Source of the DNA: Pseudomonas paralcaligenes
Lineage (GTDB): Bacteria > Pseudomonadota > Gammaproteobacteria > Pseudomonadales > Pseudomonadaceae
Direction of reading: 5' to 3'
Length of the DNA: 64,000 nucleotides
Assembly: GCF_019655855.1 (NCBI RefSeq)
Contig: NZ_BPFX01000004.1
Span: forward strand, 186,001-250,000
Part shown: positions 41,148 through 49,605 of the stretch, in pieces
Layout: the number at the start of each line of letters is the position of its first letter
How positions within the stretch are numbered: the stretch's first letter is position 1
The notes under the pieces: model-generated
What the model was told of the DNA's origin: nothing
What the model saw: the letters and a program-made list of their open reading frames with translations, nothing else
Databases searched by the model: none
Program-made: the position numbers and the translations under genes

Positions 41148-43936
41148 GCCAGGACATCCGTCTCTACGGCTCGGCGGAGGTCTGGGACCAGCCGCTGCAG
41201 GCCGGGCAGCGCAACCTGTTGCAGGCCATCCGCGACTTCTGGCCCGCCGGCATCGCTTCCGTGCTCGACATCGGCTGCGGCGACGGCAAGCTGACTTCGT
41301 CGCTCGCCAAACAGCATCGCGACGCCCTCTTCGTCGGCCTGGACAGCAGCGACGAAGCCCTGTCGCGCCTGCCTTTCACCGGCGTAAAGGGAGATGCGCA
41401 GGCGCTGCCGTTCGCCGATGCGGCGTTCGACCTCGTCATGAGCACCGACGCCCTCGAACACATGCCCGAGGCGACGGAAGCCGCCGCCTGGAGCGAACTG
41501 TTCCGGGTCGCCGGCAAAGCCGTCATGGTCGCCGTGCCCTTCCGCGAGGAGCTGCTGGACGCGACCACCCGCTGCGCGAGCTGCGGACATCGCTATCACG
41601 TCAACTGGCACCAGCGCAGCTACGACTTCGCCGACCTTCACCGCCGCGCGCCCATCGGCTGGAGCGTCCACTCCACGGTGCTGGCAGGGGAGCCGTGGAG
41701 CGCCATGTTGCCGCCCGAGACGCACCTGCGCCGCTCGGCGCTGGATCAGTGGGCAGGCTGGAGCGCCGCCATCTGTCCCGAATGCGGCACCAGCGGACAG
41801 CCCGCCGACCCTCTGGAACCGCTCTCTCCACTCCTGGCCCGGGCGCTGGGGAGACAGCTGTATCCCGCCCTCCTCGAGCAACGCTACTGCCGCAGCCACA
41901 GCGAGGTCCTGGTCGTCTTCCAGCGCCAGCCGCTGACCTTCGGCCAGTCTCCGGCGGCGGCCACGCAGCACCTGCAAACAGCGACCTGCGTGGACTTCGT
42001 GAACCAGCCAATGGCGTCGAACCTGGCCCCCTTCTGCCAGGTTGCCCAGTATGTCGCGGCGGCCGATGGCGGATGGCGCCTGCAATTCCCGCTGTATGAG
42101 GCAGCCCCGCTGCTCGAGGTCCGGCGCCGGCCTGGCAGCCAGGGCGAGCTGCATCTGTCGCTGGAGGACGCGGCAGGGCTGCTGCTGGAAGGCTGCGTGC
42201 TGGAAGCCGGGCAGGACCATGCAACACTGGCCTTGCCGCGCGCGCCCGTCGCTGGCTACTACGGAATACTGGCCTCCTGCGAGTCGGAGGCCTTTGCATC
42301 CGTCCGCCTGGGCGAAGGCCCGGTCGTCGCATGGGCGCAACCCGCAGAGCCGGAGACGCATGCCTACTGGCGCTGCGAAGAGGCCGACCATCCTCTCTTC
42401 GCCCAGGTCACTGCCCCCACCTGGCTGGACGCCCGCACCCTGACCACTGCGCCGTCCCCCCTTGAGCCCACGCCTGGAGCAGTCATCGGAGACCTCCAGA
42501 ACTGCTTCGAGGAAGCGCTGAGCCAGATGCCGACGCCGGCAACGGAAGACACCTCGGCGCAAGTGGGTGAATTGCAGGCAAGGCTCCAGAATCTTGGCGC
42601 GGAACGCGATTCCCTGCTGAAGAAGGCGCAGCAGGCGGAGACGATGTCCGTCCAGTTGCAGAACCTCACCGCCGAGCGCGACGCCCTCCTCGCCCGCGCC
42701 CGGGAAGCCGACCGGCTCGCCGTGCAGAACCAGAATCTCGCGGCCGAATACGAGGTCTTGCTGGAAAAGGCGCAACGGGCAGAGGCCCAGGCCGTACAGC
42801 TGCAGAACCTGACCGCCGAACGCGACATGCTCGTCGCGCGCGCGCGGGAAGCCGATCGCCTCGCCGTGCAACATCAGAACTTCACGGCAGAACATCACGT
42901 GCTGCGGGAAAAGGCACGGCTGGCGGAGTCTCAGGCGGTCCAGCTGCAGAACCTGATTGCCGAACGCGATGCTCTTCTGGAGCGAGCCCGGGAAGCCGAC
43001 CAGCTCGCCGTCCAGATCCAGAACCTGTCTGCCGAGCGCGATACGCTGCTGGAAAAAGCGCGGATGGCAGATGCCCAATCCGTCCAGCTGCAAAACCTGG
43101 GCGTCGAACGCGACGCCCTTGTCGAGCGCGCCCGGGAAGCCGACCGGCTGGCCGTACAGCTGCAGAACCTCTCTGCCGAGCGCGATACGCTGCTGGAGCG
43201 GGTGCAGTCGGCAGATTCCCTGTCCGTCCAGTTGCAGAACCTGGCTGTCGAGCGTGACGCGCTTCTCGAACGGACCCGCGAGGCCGACCGGTTGGCCGTA
43301 CAGCTGCAGAATCTCGCTGCCGAGCGCGATACGCTGCTGGAGCGAGTACGGGCGGTGGATGCACAGTCTGTCCAACTGCAGAACCTGATCGCCGAGCGCG
43401 ACGCACTTCTCGAACGGACCAGGGAGGCCGACCTGCTGGCCGTACAGCTGCAGAATCTCTCTGCCGAGCACGATACGCTGCTGGAACGCGTACGGGCGGC
43501 AGATGCGCAATCCGTCCAATTGCAGAACCTCGCTGCCGAGCGCGATTTGCTGCTGGAGCGGGTACGGGCAGCAGATGCGAGCTCCGTACAGCTGCAGAAC
43601 CTGAGCGCCGAGCGCGACGCCCTTCTCGAACGCGCCCGGGAAGCCGACCGGCTGGCCGTGCAGCTGCAGAACCTGGCAGCCGAGCATGCCGACGTGCAGG
43701 CACGCGAGGCCATGCACGACAGGACGCGGAACGAGCTGGATGCAAGCATCGCCAAGCTCGAAGAAAAATACGCCCAACTGTCAGGCCGCCTCCGGGAAAC
43801 GGAAGAACAACTGGAGCGGCGCAACGATGAGTTGAATGCCTGCAAGGCTCGGCTCGAACAACTCAGCCAACATATCGAGAACCGACTCGGAACGATGGCC
43901 AGACATGCCCTGGCCAAGTTGCCAGGAAAGCCATAA
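41144..43936 (+). CDS. SAM methyltransferase with 16-unit coiled-coil ruler (putative chain terminator)
   Basis: A 930-residue protein. Residues 1-260 form a class I methyltransferase (VLDIGCGDGKL at 40-50, GLDSSDEAL, FDLVMSTDALEHMPEA). Two CxxC knuckles lie within it (C144/C147, C211/C214), a likely zinc site. Residues 275-450 look like a beta-rich domain. Residues 480-863 are sixteen gapless 24-residue repeats of consensus QLQNLxAERDxLLERxREADxLAV, followed by another coiled coil and a basic amphipathic end (ARHALAKLPGKP). The layout recalls WbdD, the methyltransferase-kinase of E. coli O9a whose coiled coil sets O-chain length; no kinase domain is visible here. It overlaps wzt by ATGA. The cap-and-ruler role is inference. 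Confidence 0.8.
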   Translation: MSQDIRLYGSAEVWDQPLQAGQRNLLQAIRDFWPAGIASVLDIGCGDGKLTSSLAKQHRDALFVGLDSSDEALSRLPFTGVKGDAQALPFADAAFDLVMSTDALEHMPEATEAAAWSELFRVAGKAVMVAVPFREELLDATTRCASCGHRYHVNWHQRSYDFADLHRRAPIGWSVHSTVLAGEPWSAMLPPETHLRRSALDQWAGWSAAICPECGTSGQPADPLEPLSPLLARALGRQLYPALLEQRYCRSHSEVLVVFQRQPLTFGQSPAAATQHLQTATCVDFVNQPMASNLAPFCQVAQYVAAADGGWRLQFPLYEAAPLLEVRRRPGSQGELHLSLEDAAGLLLEGCVLEAGQDHATLALPRAPVAGYYGILASCESEAFASVRLGEGPVVAWAQPAEPETHAYWRCEEADHPLFAQVTAPTWLDARTLTTAPSPLEPTPGAVIGDLQNCFEEALSQMPTPATEDTSAQVGELQARLQNLGAERDSLLKKAQQAETMSVQLQNLTAERDALLARAREADRLAVQNQNLAAEYEVLLEKAQRAEAQAVQLQNLTAERDMLVARAREADRLAVQHQNFTAEHHVLREKARLAESQAVQLQNLIAERDALLERAREADQLAVQIQNLSAERDTLLEKARMADAQSVQLQNLGVERDALVERAREADRLAVQLQNLSAERDTLLERVQSADSLSVQLQNLAVERDALLERTREADRLAVQLQNLAAERDTLLERVRAVDAQSVQLQNLIAERDALLERTREADLLAVQLQNLSAEHDTLLERVRAADAQSVQLQNLAAERDLLLERVRAADASSVQLQNLSAERDALLERAREADRLAVQLQNLAAEHADVQAREAMHDRTRNELDASIAKLEEKYAQLSGRLRETEEQLERRNDELNACKARLEQLSQHIENRLGTMARHALAKLPGKP
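42581..43732 (+). repeat. Sixteen tandem 72-bp coding repeats
   Basis: 1152 bases, exactly 16 x 72, encode residues 480-863 of the methyltransferase-ruler protein. Units alternate between endings of type READRLAV and type RAADAQSV, giving a 144-bp double period through unit 13; unit 16 is degenerate. DNA identity between units is high enough for slippage or recombination. Confidence 0.9.
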
Positions 43937-43950
43937 GGGAGGCGAGCCAG

Positions 43951-45309
43951 ATGGCTCATGTACTGATGCTCTGCCACGACCAGCATCTTGACCGCAGGGT
44001 GGTGGCACAGGCAGTTACCTTGATCGAGGGCGGCCACCAGGTTCGCCTGCTCGCACTGTCATTCGAGGGCGAGACCAGCCATGAACTGCTGGAGGAAGGG
44101 ATTCAGCTCACCCGTATCGGGCTGAACCACATCATTCCGGAAAACCCGACCTACACAGGGTATATGGCGCGGCAGCACAAGCTGAACGATCTGCTGAACC
44201 GGGCAGCCAATCGCTACCCGCACCGCCTGGGCCTGTTCCAGCGCCTGTTCAACTACGGCAGCAAGCTGAACTGGAACCTGTACAAGGCGCTGCTGCTGTT
44301 GCGTTACCGCAATCGCAGACTCCACGACCCCCTGCCATTCCGCCAGGCCTTCTTCCAGCACGGGCTCCAGTTCCCGAGCGACCTGGTTCAGGTACATGAC
44401 CTGCCGGCGCTGGAAGCCGGCACGGAGCTAGCAGCCACCTGGCAGGTGCCGCTGGTCTATGACGCCCACGAACTGTACCCGGAGCAGAAGTCGTTCTCCC
44501 GGGCACAGAGAAACATCTGCTCGAAAGCGGAAGATCGACTGATCCAGAAGGCCGACCTGGTCTTTGCCGTCAACGAGTCCATCGGCGAAGAGATGGCGCG
44601 CCGCTACCGCATAGCCAAGCCGGTCACCCTGCTCAACGCCATAGATCCCCACGAGACGTTCGACCCCGATGCCCACTACGATCTGCTGCGCGAAAAGCTC
44701 GACATCTCGCCGCAGCGACGCATCCTGCTGTTCCAGGGTGGCTTCTCACCCTACCGGAACCTGGAAAACCTGATGCAGGCGATGGCCCATGTCCATACCC
44801 CGGACGTGGACCTGGTGATGATGGGCTTCGGCGACTTCGGAGAACTGCTCAAGGAACAGGCCGCCAGCCTGAAGCTGCTCGGCTCGCGCATCCACTTCCT
44901 GCCCGCCGTGCCCCAGAGCGAGCTTCTCCAGCACAGCGCCTCGGCGGATATCGGGATCATTCCCTATCCCCACGTGGACCTGAACTCCTACTACTGCACG
45001 CCCAACAAGCTGTTCGAGTTCATCCAGGCGGGCCTGCCGATCCTTGCCAACGACTCGCCGGAGCTGAACCGCTTCGTCCAGAAGAACGATCTCGGCTATT
45101 CGCACCGCATGGACAATCCGAAAAAGATTGCGGAAGCCATCGACGCAGCCTTTGGCTCGCCGCGTTATTCCTCGTGGCGCAGCAATATCAAGAGCAAAAG
45201 AAGTGAGCTCGCCTGGAAGGGTCAAGGGGCCATCTACGCCCTGGAAATGAGCAAATTCCTGAATGCCGCCACCAATCCAGAGTCAGACAGTCTGAGCGGA
45301 GTCGTTTGA
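43951..45309 (+). CDS. Glycosyltransferase family 4 (first of three)
   Basis: A 452-residue GT-B enzyme. The N-terminal domain starts VLMLCHDQHLDRRVVAQA and contains VYDAHELYPEQKSF. The C-terminal domain has ILLFQGGFSPYRNLENLMQAM and the donor-site block YYCTPNKLFEFIQAGLPIL with its E-x7-type acidic residue. It is clearly related to the GT at 51524-52762, sharing these motifs. The donor is probably one of the uronate nucleotides made upstream (inference). Confidence 0.85.
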   Translation: MAHVLMLCHDQHLDRRVVAQAVTLIEGGHQVRLLALSFEGETSHELLEEGIQLTRIGLNHIIPENPTYTGYMARQHKLNDLLNRAANRYPHRLGLFQRLFNYGSKLNWNLYKALLLLRYRNRRLHDPLPFRQAFFQHGLQFPSDLVQVHDLPALEAGTELAATWQVPLVYDAHELYPEQKSFSRAQRNICSKAEDRLIQKADLVFAVNESIGEEMARRYRIAKPVTLLNAIDPHETFDPDAHYDLLREKLDISPQRRILLFQGGFSPYRNLENLMQAMAHVHTPDVDLVMMGFGDFGELLKEQAASLKLLGSRIHFLPAVPQSELLQHSASADIGIIPYPHVDLNSYYCTPNKLFEFIQAGLPILANDSPELNRFVQKNDLGYSHRMDNPKKIAEAIDAAFGSPRYSSWRSNIKSKRSELAWKGQGAIYALEMSKFLNAATNPESDSLSGVV

Positions 45310-48300
45310 TGAACCGTGCCGAGCCGCGCTTTGCGGCGCTTCTCCTGATATTCACCAGCCTCTGGTGCTTGATCGCCCATGCAGATACTGCGGCCGTACA
45401 AACCAATGTCGACCAGGCCCGGCACAGCACCGACGATGCAGGAGTGCCGCACTTGACCATCAGCGGAGTGGGCAAGGTCGACCATCCGGCGTGGACGGCC
45501 CTGTATGCGCTCGCCTACGCAGGGGTGGAAGACTACGACCCCGGCCTGGGGCTGAAGGCCGACCCGCAGCGCTTCGAGGCCAGCATCGCCTGGCTCAAGG
45601 CAAACCTCGCGCAGAACGAGCGGGGGCTCTGGGTCTGGACCTACAACTTCGACAGCACCTACAACGACGTCTCCATCAAGGCGCCCTGGAGCAGTGCCTT
45701 CGCACAGGCGACCGGTATCCAGGCCCTGCTGGCACACTGGCGCAAGACCCAGGACCCGAGCAGCCTGGAACTTGCCCGGAAAGCCGCCGAATCGCTGTTC
45801 GTACCCCTGAGCGAAGGCGGCTTCCTGTTCAGCGCTGGCGATGACATCTGGTTCGAGGAGATCCCGTCCCCCGTCGAAAACCCCTCGCACATTCTCAACG
45901 GGCACATGCGCGCCCTGCTCGCCCTGAACGAACTCAGGGAAGCCACCGGCGAAGACCTGTACCAGCAATGGTTCGGCAAGGGCAGCGACACCCTTCTGCG
46001 CTGGTTGCCGCTGTACGACGCCGGGTACTGGCTCCGGTACGACCTGAATCCACGCAAGGATGAACTACTGTTCCGCCTGGCCAACCCCTACGGCTTCGCC
46101 AACCCCGAACTGGCCATCGACCGCATCGTGCTTCGCGATCCGGAGTCGGGCGAAGAGTCCGTACTGGATGTCGGCGGCGCCAACGATGCCGAGGGCCCGT
46201 TGCGTATTGCCGGTAACGACTGGGGGCAGATAGAGGAGGTGGGCGGCCGCAGCGTTCGGCGCCTGCGTCCGGTCGAAAGCGGGCGGGAAGCGCCGGACAG
46301 CGAAGGGCAGATGGTTGCACCTTTCAGTTATATCTACCTGAAGCTGCCCGGAGCATGGAAGAACAATCTCCGCAAAACACCATACGAACTGAGCATCGAA
46401 TACCTGGACGAGAAACCGGGGAATCTGGAAGTCCAGATGCGCTCCATATCGCCGGCCAATGAAACGTTCAAGAAGCTGAAAGACAGTGATCTGTTGATTT
46501 CGGGTGCCAATATCTGGCGTCAGTGGAAAATCAACGTGAATCCTAGCGATCTCGGCTATTGGGTTGGCCGCCTGTACGCTCAGAAACACACTACATATCT
46601 GAAGTTACTGGCACACACGGATAATAGACTTTCATCCTGGGCGGATATGGCAGCCGGCTATCAGAACACACTGGAGCCAGGAAAAGCATTCCAGAAAGTT
46701 TCCCCCAAGAAAATCGAACTTCCACAACAAACACCCATGCTGCCGATATATTCTCTGGACAAGAGCGGGGTGTTGATGCAGCACGCCGCCACCGCCAAGA
46801 GCAGATTCGACAGCAATGGATTGTATGACCCCTCGTCCGACAGGGGCACCCCAATGTATTCGCCATATATCATAGCCACTCAACTGCTTGATGGCCCTGA
46901 TACTGCTGGCGGAGTCTATTCCGAAATCAAAAACTCCGATATTCAACGTGCCCCAGCGCTGAACTGGCTCAAGAGCCCGAAGAACCAGGTAAAGCTGGGC
47001 GATGCGGTAACATTCGAATTCCCCTTCCCCAATGTGTATAACGACGTAACCACCTCGCCCCCCTGGCCCTCGGCATTCAGCCAGGCATATATACTCAAGG
47101 CGCTCGAATACACTCTGGAAAATATAGATAAAAGTGCAGATATTCGGAGCCTTCTGAAGAAATCCGCCTACGCCTACGAGATTCCCGTCTCGAAGGGAGG
47201 TATATCCAGCGTCACTCGATCCGGGCTGGTCCACTTCGAAGAAGTTCCCAACGCAACCCATGTCCTGAACGCTCACTTAGCGAGTTTGCCAGCACTGGCT
47301 TCAACGGCAGATCGGCTGAATGACGCCCGCATCAGGTCTTTGAAGGAGACTGGCATCGAGACATTGCGCGCCAAGCTTTCACAGTTCGATACAGGCTACT
47401 GGCTGCGCTATGACCTCAACCCCAAGAAAGAATTGCTGTTCCAACTGGACTGGCTGGCCGGAGAAACGTCTCCGCTCATAGAAAGCATTGCCCTTGAGGC
47501 TCCCCAGTTTGCCAAACAGACTCAACTATACGTCGGCAGCGAGCAGGCATTTGATGGCACATCTCGTATCAGCGGACTGGAATGGTCACCGGTACAGCAA
47601 GTGGATGGTAAGCAAGCTCGCTCTTTTGCCAACGGCTATCTGAGCCACAAGGAAGCGGTACAGGGAGGCACTCGACATAATGCATACACCCTGATGCAGC
47701 TGCCCGAGGCAACGTTCTCCGACTATTTCGACGTACAACCACAGCGACTGGTGATTCGATACAAAGACGTATCGGCCGGGCAGTTTGTGGTCAAGGTCCA
47801 GTCGATTAGTGAAGGGAATGCACTGGACTTCACACCGCTCAGGAATTCCGTAATCACGACCACAGGCGATCAGCAATGGAAGGAAGCCGTGATTGAGGTT
47901 CGCCCGCAAGACATGGGGTGGTTCAAAGGAGCGGACTATCAGATCTTCGAGGTGGAACAGCTCGAGCAAATTGCCAAACTGACCGGAGACTGGTTCTTCG
48001 AACAGTACACGGAGCGCCAGCGCTACTATCTCGACAGCAAGAAAACCGGAAAAGCTGTGATTATCGAACCGGTCTTCCAACCGGTGCTCACGGCCGTCAA
48101 GCTCGAACTCGTCGAAGCCTCGAACATGTACGAGGGATTCGGCTTCGAGAATGCTCTGGATGGAGACCCCAATGATGACTACGTTGCGGGGCTGGAAAAC
48201 TCCGTTCAGGACTTTGTAACGCTCAAGGTGGACTCGCCCATCAAGAAGGGCGTCCTGAAACTCGTCTGGGAAAACGAGACCAACCATGCCCGGGCGGTCT

Positions 48301-49514
48301 CGATTTCGGCGCTGCGCGCGCCAGGCGAGACATACGAGATAATTGCAGAAGCCTCGCTGCCGAGCGAGAAAGAAGTGGAAATCCCCTTCGAAACCGGCAA
48401 ACCCTTCAAGAATCTCAGGGTCGAGTTCTCCGATTTCGTCGGTCAGCCCAGGCTCCTGCTGAGGCAGATCGAACTGGAGGCAGCCCTGCCGCCACGGGTA
48501 GGAACGGCTGCCGAGGCAACAGCGATCTTCGAACGACAGCCCGAAGGGGACTTTCTGGGTTTGGCGGATATCCGCAATCCGTTGCGGATCTACCGGCAGC
48601 CGGTGTCGCTGAAAATAAAGGCGCTCTCCGACTATCTGGTGCGCGGTCTCAATACGGATCACGAAAAGGTACTGGCATTCATGGGCTTCATCGATCAGTT
48701 CGATGTCGGCGTCGCCAGCGATACCACTCCAGAAACCACTGTGCTCGAACACATCGGCGCCTGCGGCTCGTTCACCAACACGCTGCTCGCTCTGGCGACC
48801 GCCCAGGGCCTGGAGGGACGGGTAGTAAGCATGCTCAATTATCCCGATAGCGATGGGCATGCCCTGGCCGAAATAAAGATCGGTGACAAGTGGCAGCTGT
48901 ACGATCCCACATACGGCGTCTACTACACACTTGCCGGGAGCGACGCCCTGCTGTCGTTCGCGGAGGTCAAGTCTGCCTACGAGAAAGGTCTGGAAGTAGT
49001 AGTCCACCAGGACTCCCAGAGAAAAGGCGCCGCCGCCTACACGGGCAAGGACATTTTCACCCGAGCCAATCCGGCAGGTGTCGCGGGACCGGACAAACCC
49101 TTCGTGTTCTCGTTGCTCATGAACCTGAAAGAACGCGATTCGCTGCGCTCGAGCGAATTCGGTCCAAGCTGGCAAGGTGCCAACTTCATCGGAGCCGCGA
49201 GCACCAATCAGCAACAGCGCTGGACTCTCGAAGGCCTCACACCGGGCACCGACTATGTCTTCGCGCTGAAAGCCAAGGGCCTGGGCGGCGACATCCTGAC
49301 CTCGGATCGCACGTTCAAGGTGCGCGCGACACTGCCTGACGATGCTTCGCAGAGCCTTGTGCACACCTTCGACTTTTCCCAGGGCGAGGTGCAGTCTTGG
49401 GAAATTCCCTTCACCGCCAAGTCCCAGACCCAGGAAGTTGTCGTCCAGCACGACTACACCGGGCCACTGCACAGATACATAAACATGGAAAGCTATGAAG
49501 TGCGCAAACGCTGA
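45309..49514 (+). CDS. Secreted multidomain protein: tandem C5-epimerase-like units, sugar-binding-like module, transglutaminase-like domain
   Basis: A 1401-residue protein with a Sec signal peptide (cleavage likely after AHA, about residue 25). Two copies of one unit follow. Each has an alpha-toroid part like the C-terminal domain of D-glucuronyl C5-epimerase and a beta-sandwich (about 50-435 and 510-880). Copy 1 shows PWSSAFAQA (126-134), WFEEIPSP, HILNGH (194-199) and YDAGYWLRYDLN (236-247). Copy 2 shows PPWPSAFSQA, HFEEVPNA, HVLNAH and FDTGYWLRYDLN (693-704). Residues 920-1060 resemble an F5/8-type carbohydrate-binding fold. Residues 1105-1215 are a transglutaminase-like core with C1152, H1184 and D1199. 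A last beta domain closes it. The role proposed is polymer-level epimerisation of uronic acids outside the inner membrane. TGATG coupling to the GT upstream. Confidence 0.78.
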   Translation: MNRAEPRFAALLLIFTSLWCLIAHADTAAVQTNVDQARHSTDDAGVPHLTISGVGKVDHPAWTALYALAYAGVEDYDPGLGLKADPQRFEASIAWLKANLAQNERGLWVWTYNFDSTYNDVSIKAPWSSAFAQATGIQALLAHWRKTQDPSSLELARKAAESLFVPLSEGGFLFSAGDDIWFEEIPSPVENPSHILNGHMRALLALNELREATGEDLYQQWFGKGSDTLLRWLPLYDAGYWLRYDLNPRKDELLFRLANPYGFANPELAIDRIVLRDPESGEESVLDVGGANDAEGPLRIAGNDWGQIEEVGGRSVRRLRPVESGREAPDSEGQMVAPFSYIYLKLPGAWKNNLRKTPYELSIEYLDEKPGNLEVQMRSISPANETFKKLKDSDLLISGANIWRQWKINVNPSDLGYWVGRLYAQKHTTYLKLLAHTDNRLSSWADMAAGYQNTLEPGKAFQKVSPKKIELPQQTPMLPIYSLDKSGVLMQHAATAKSRFDSNGLYDPSSDRGTPMYSPYIIATQLLDGPDTAGGVYSEIKNSDIQRAPALNWLKSPKNQVKLGDAVTFEFPFPNVYNDVTTSPPWPSAFSQAYILKALEYTLENIDKSADIRSLLKKSAYAYEIPVSKGGISSVTRSGLVHFEEVPNATHVLNAHLASLPALASTADRLNDARIRSLKETGIETLRAKLSQFDTGYWLRYDLNPKKELLFQLDWLAGETSPLIESIALEAPQFAKQTQLYVGSEQAFDGTSRISGLEWSPVQQVDGKQARSFANGYLSHKEAVQGGTRHNAYTLMQLPEATFSDYFDVQPQRLVIRYKDVSAGQFVVKVQSISEGNALDFTPLRNSVITTTGDQQWKEAVIEVRPQDMGWFKGADYQIFEVEQLEQIAKLTGDWFFEQYTERQRYYLDSKKTGKAVIIEPVFQPVLTAVKLELVEASNMYEGFGFENALDGDPNDDYVAGLENSVQDFVTLKVDSPIKKGVLKLVWENETNHARAVSISALRAPGETYEIIAEASLPSEKEVEIPFETGKPFKNLRVEFSDFVGQPRLLLRQIELEAALPPRVGTAAEATAIFERQPEGDFLGLADIRNPLRIYRQPVSLKIKALSDYLVRGLNTDHEKVLAFMGFIDQFDVGVASDTTPETTVLEHIGACGSFTNTLLALATAQGLEGRVVSMLNYPDSDGHALAEIKIGDKWQLYDPTYGVYYTLAGSDALLSFAEVKSAYEKGLEVVVHQDSQRKGAAAYTGKDIFTRANPAGVAGPDKPFVFSLLMNLKERDSLRSSEFGPSWQGANFIGAASTNQQQRWTLEGLTPGTDYVFALKAKGLGGDILTSDRTFKVRATLPDDASQSLVHTFDFSQGEVQSWEIPFTAKSQTQEVVVQHDYTGPLHRYINMESYEVRKR

Positions 49515-49605
49515 CATGGCCGGGATGCATAGAAGCGCTTACGCGCAGTCGTCGAAAGCAGAGTGGTCTTCAAGGCGCCAGTTCGTGAAGGGAGCAGATA
49601 TCTAA

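Noticed and set aside
42581..43732. Regular repeat spacing that could suggest a CRISPR array
   Set aside because: The 72-bp units are contiguous, without unique spacers, and stay in one coding frame as a coiled coil.
41039..43777. A 912-codon open frame on the minus strand opposite the methyltransferase-ruler, with its own regular repeats
   Set aside because: Its repeats (VLQLDG-type) are the reverse complement of the coiled-coil units; it has no recognisable fold, and the plus-strand gene has domains and translational coupling.
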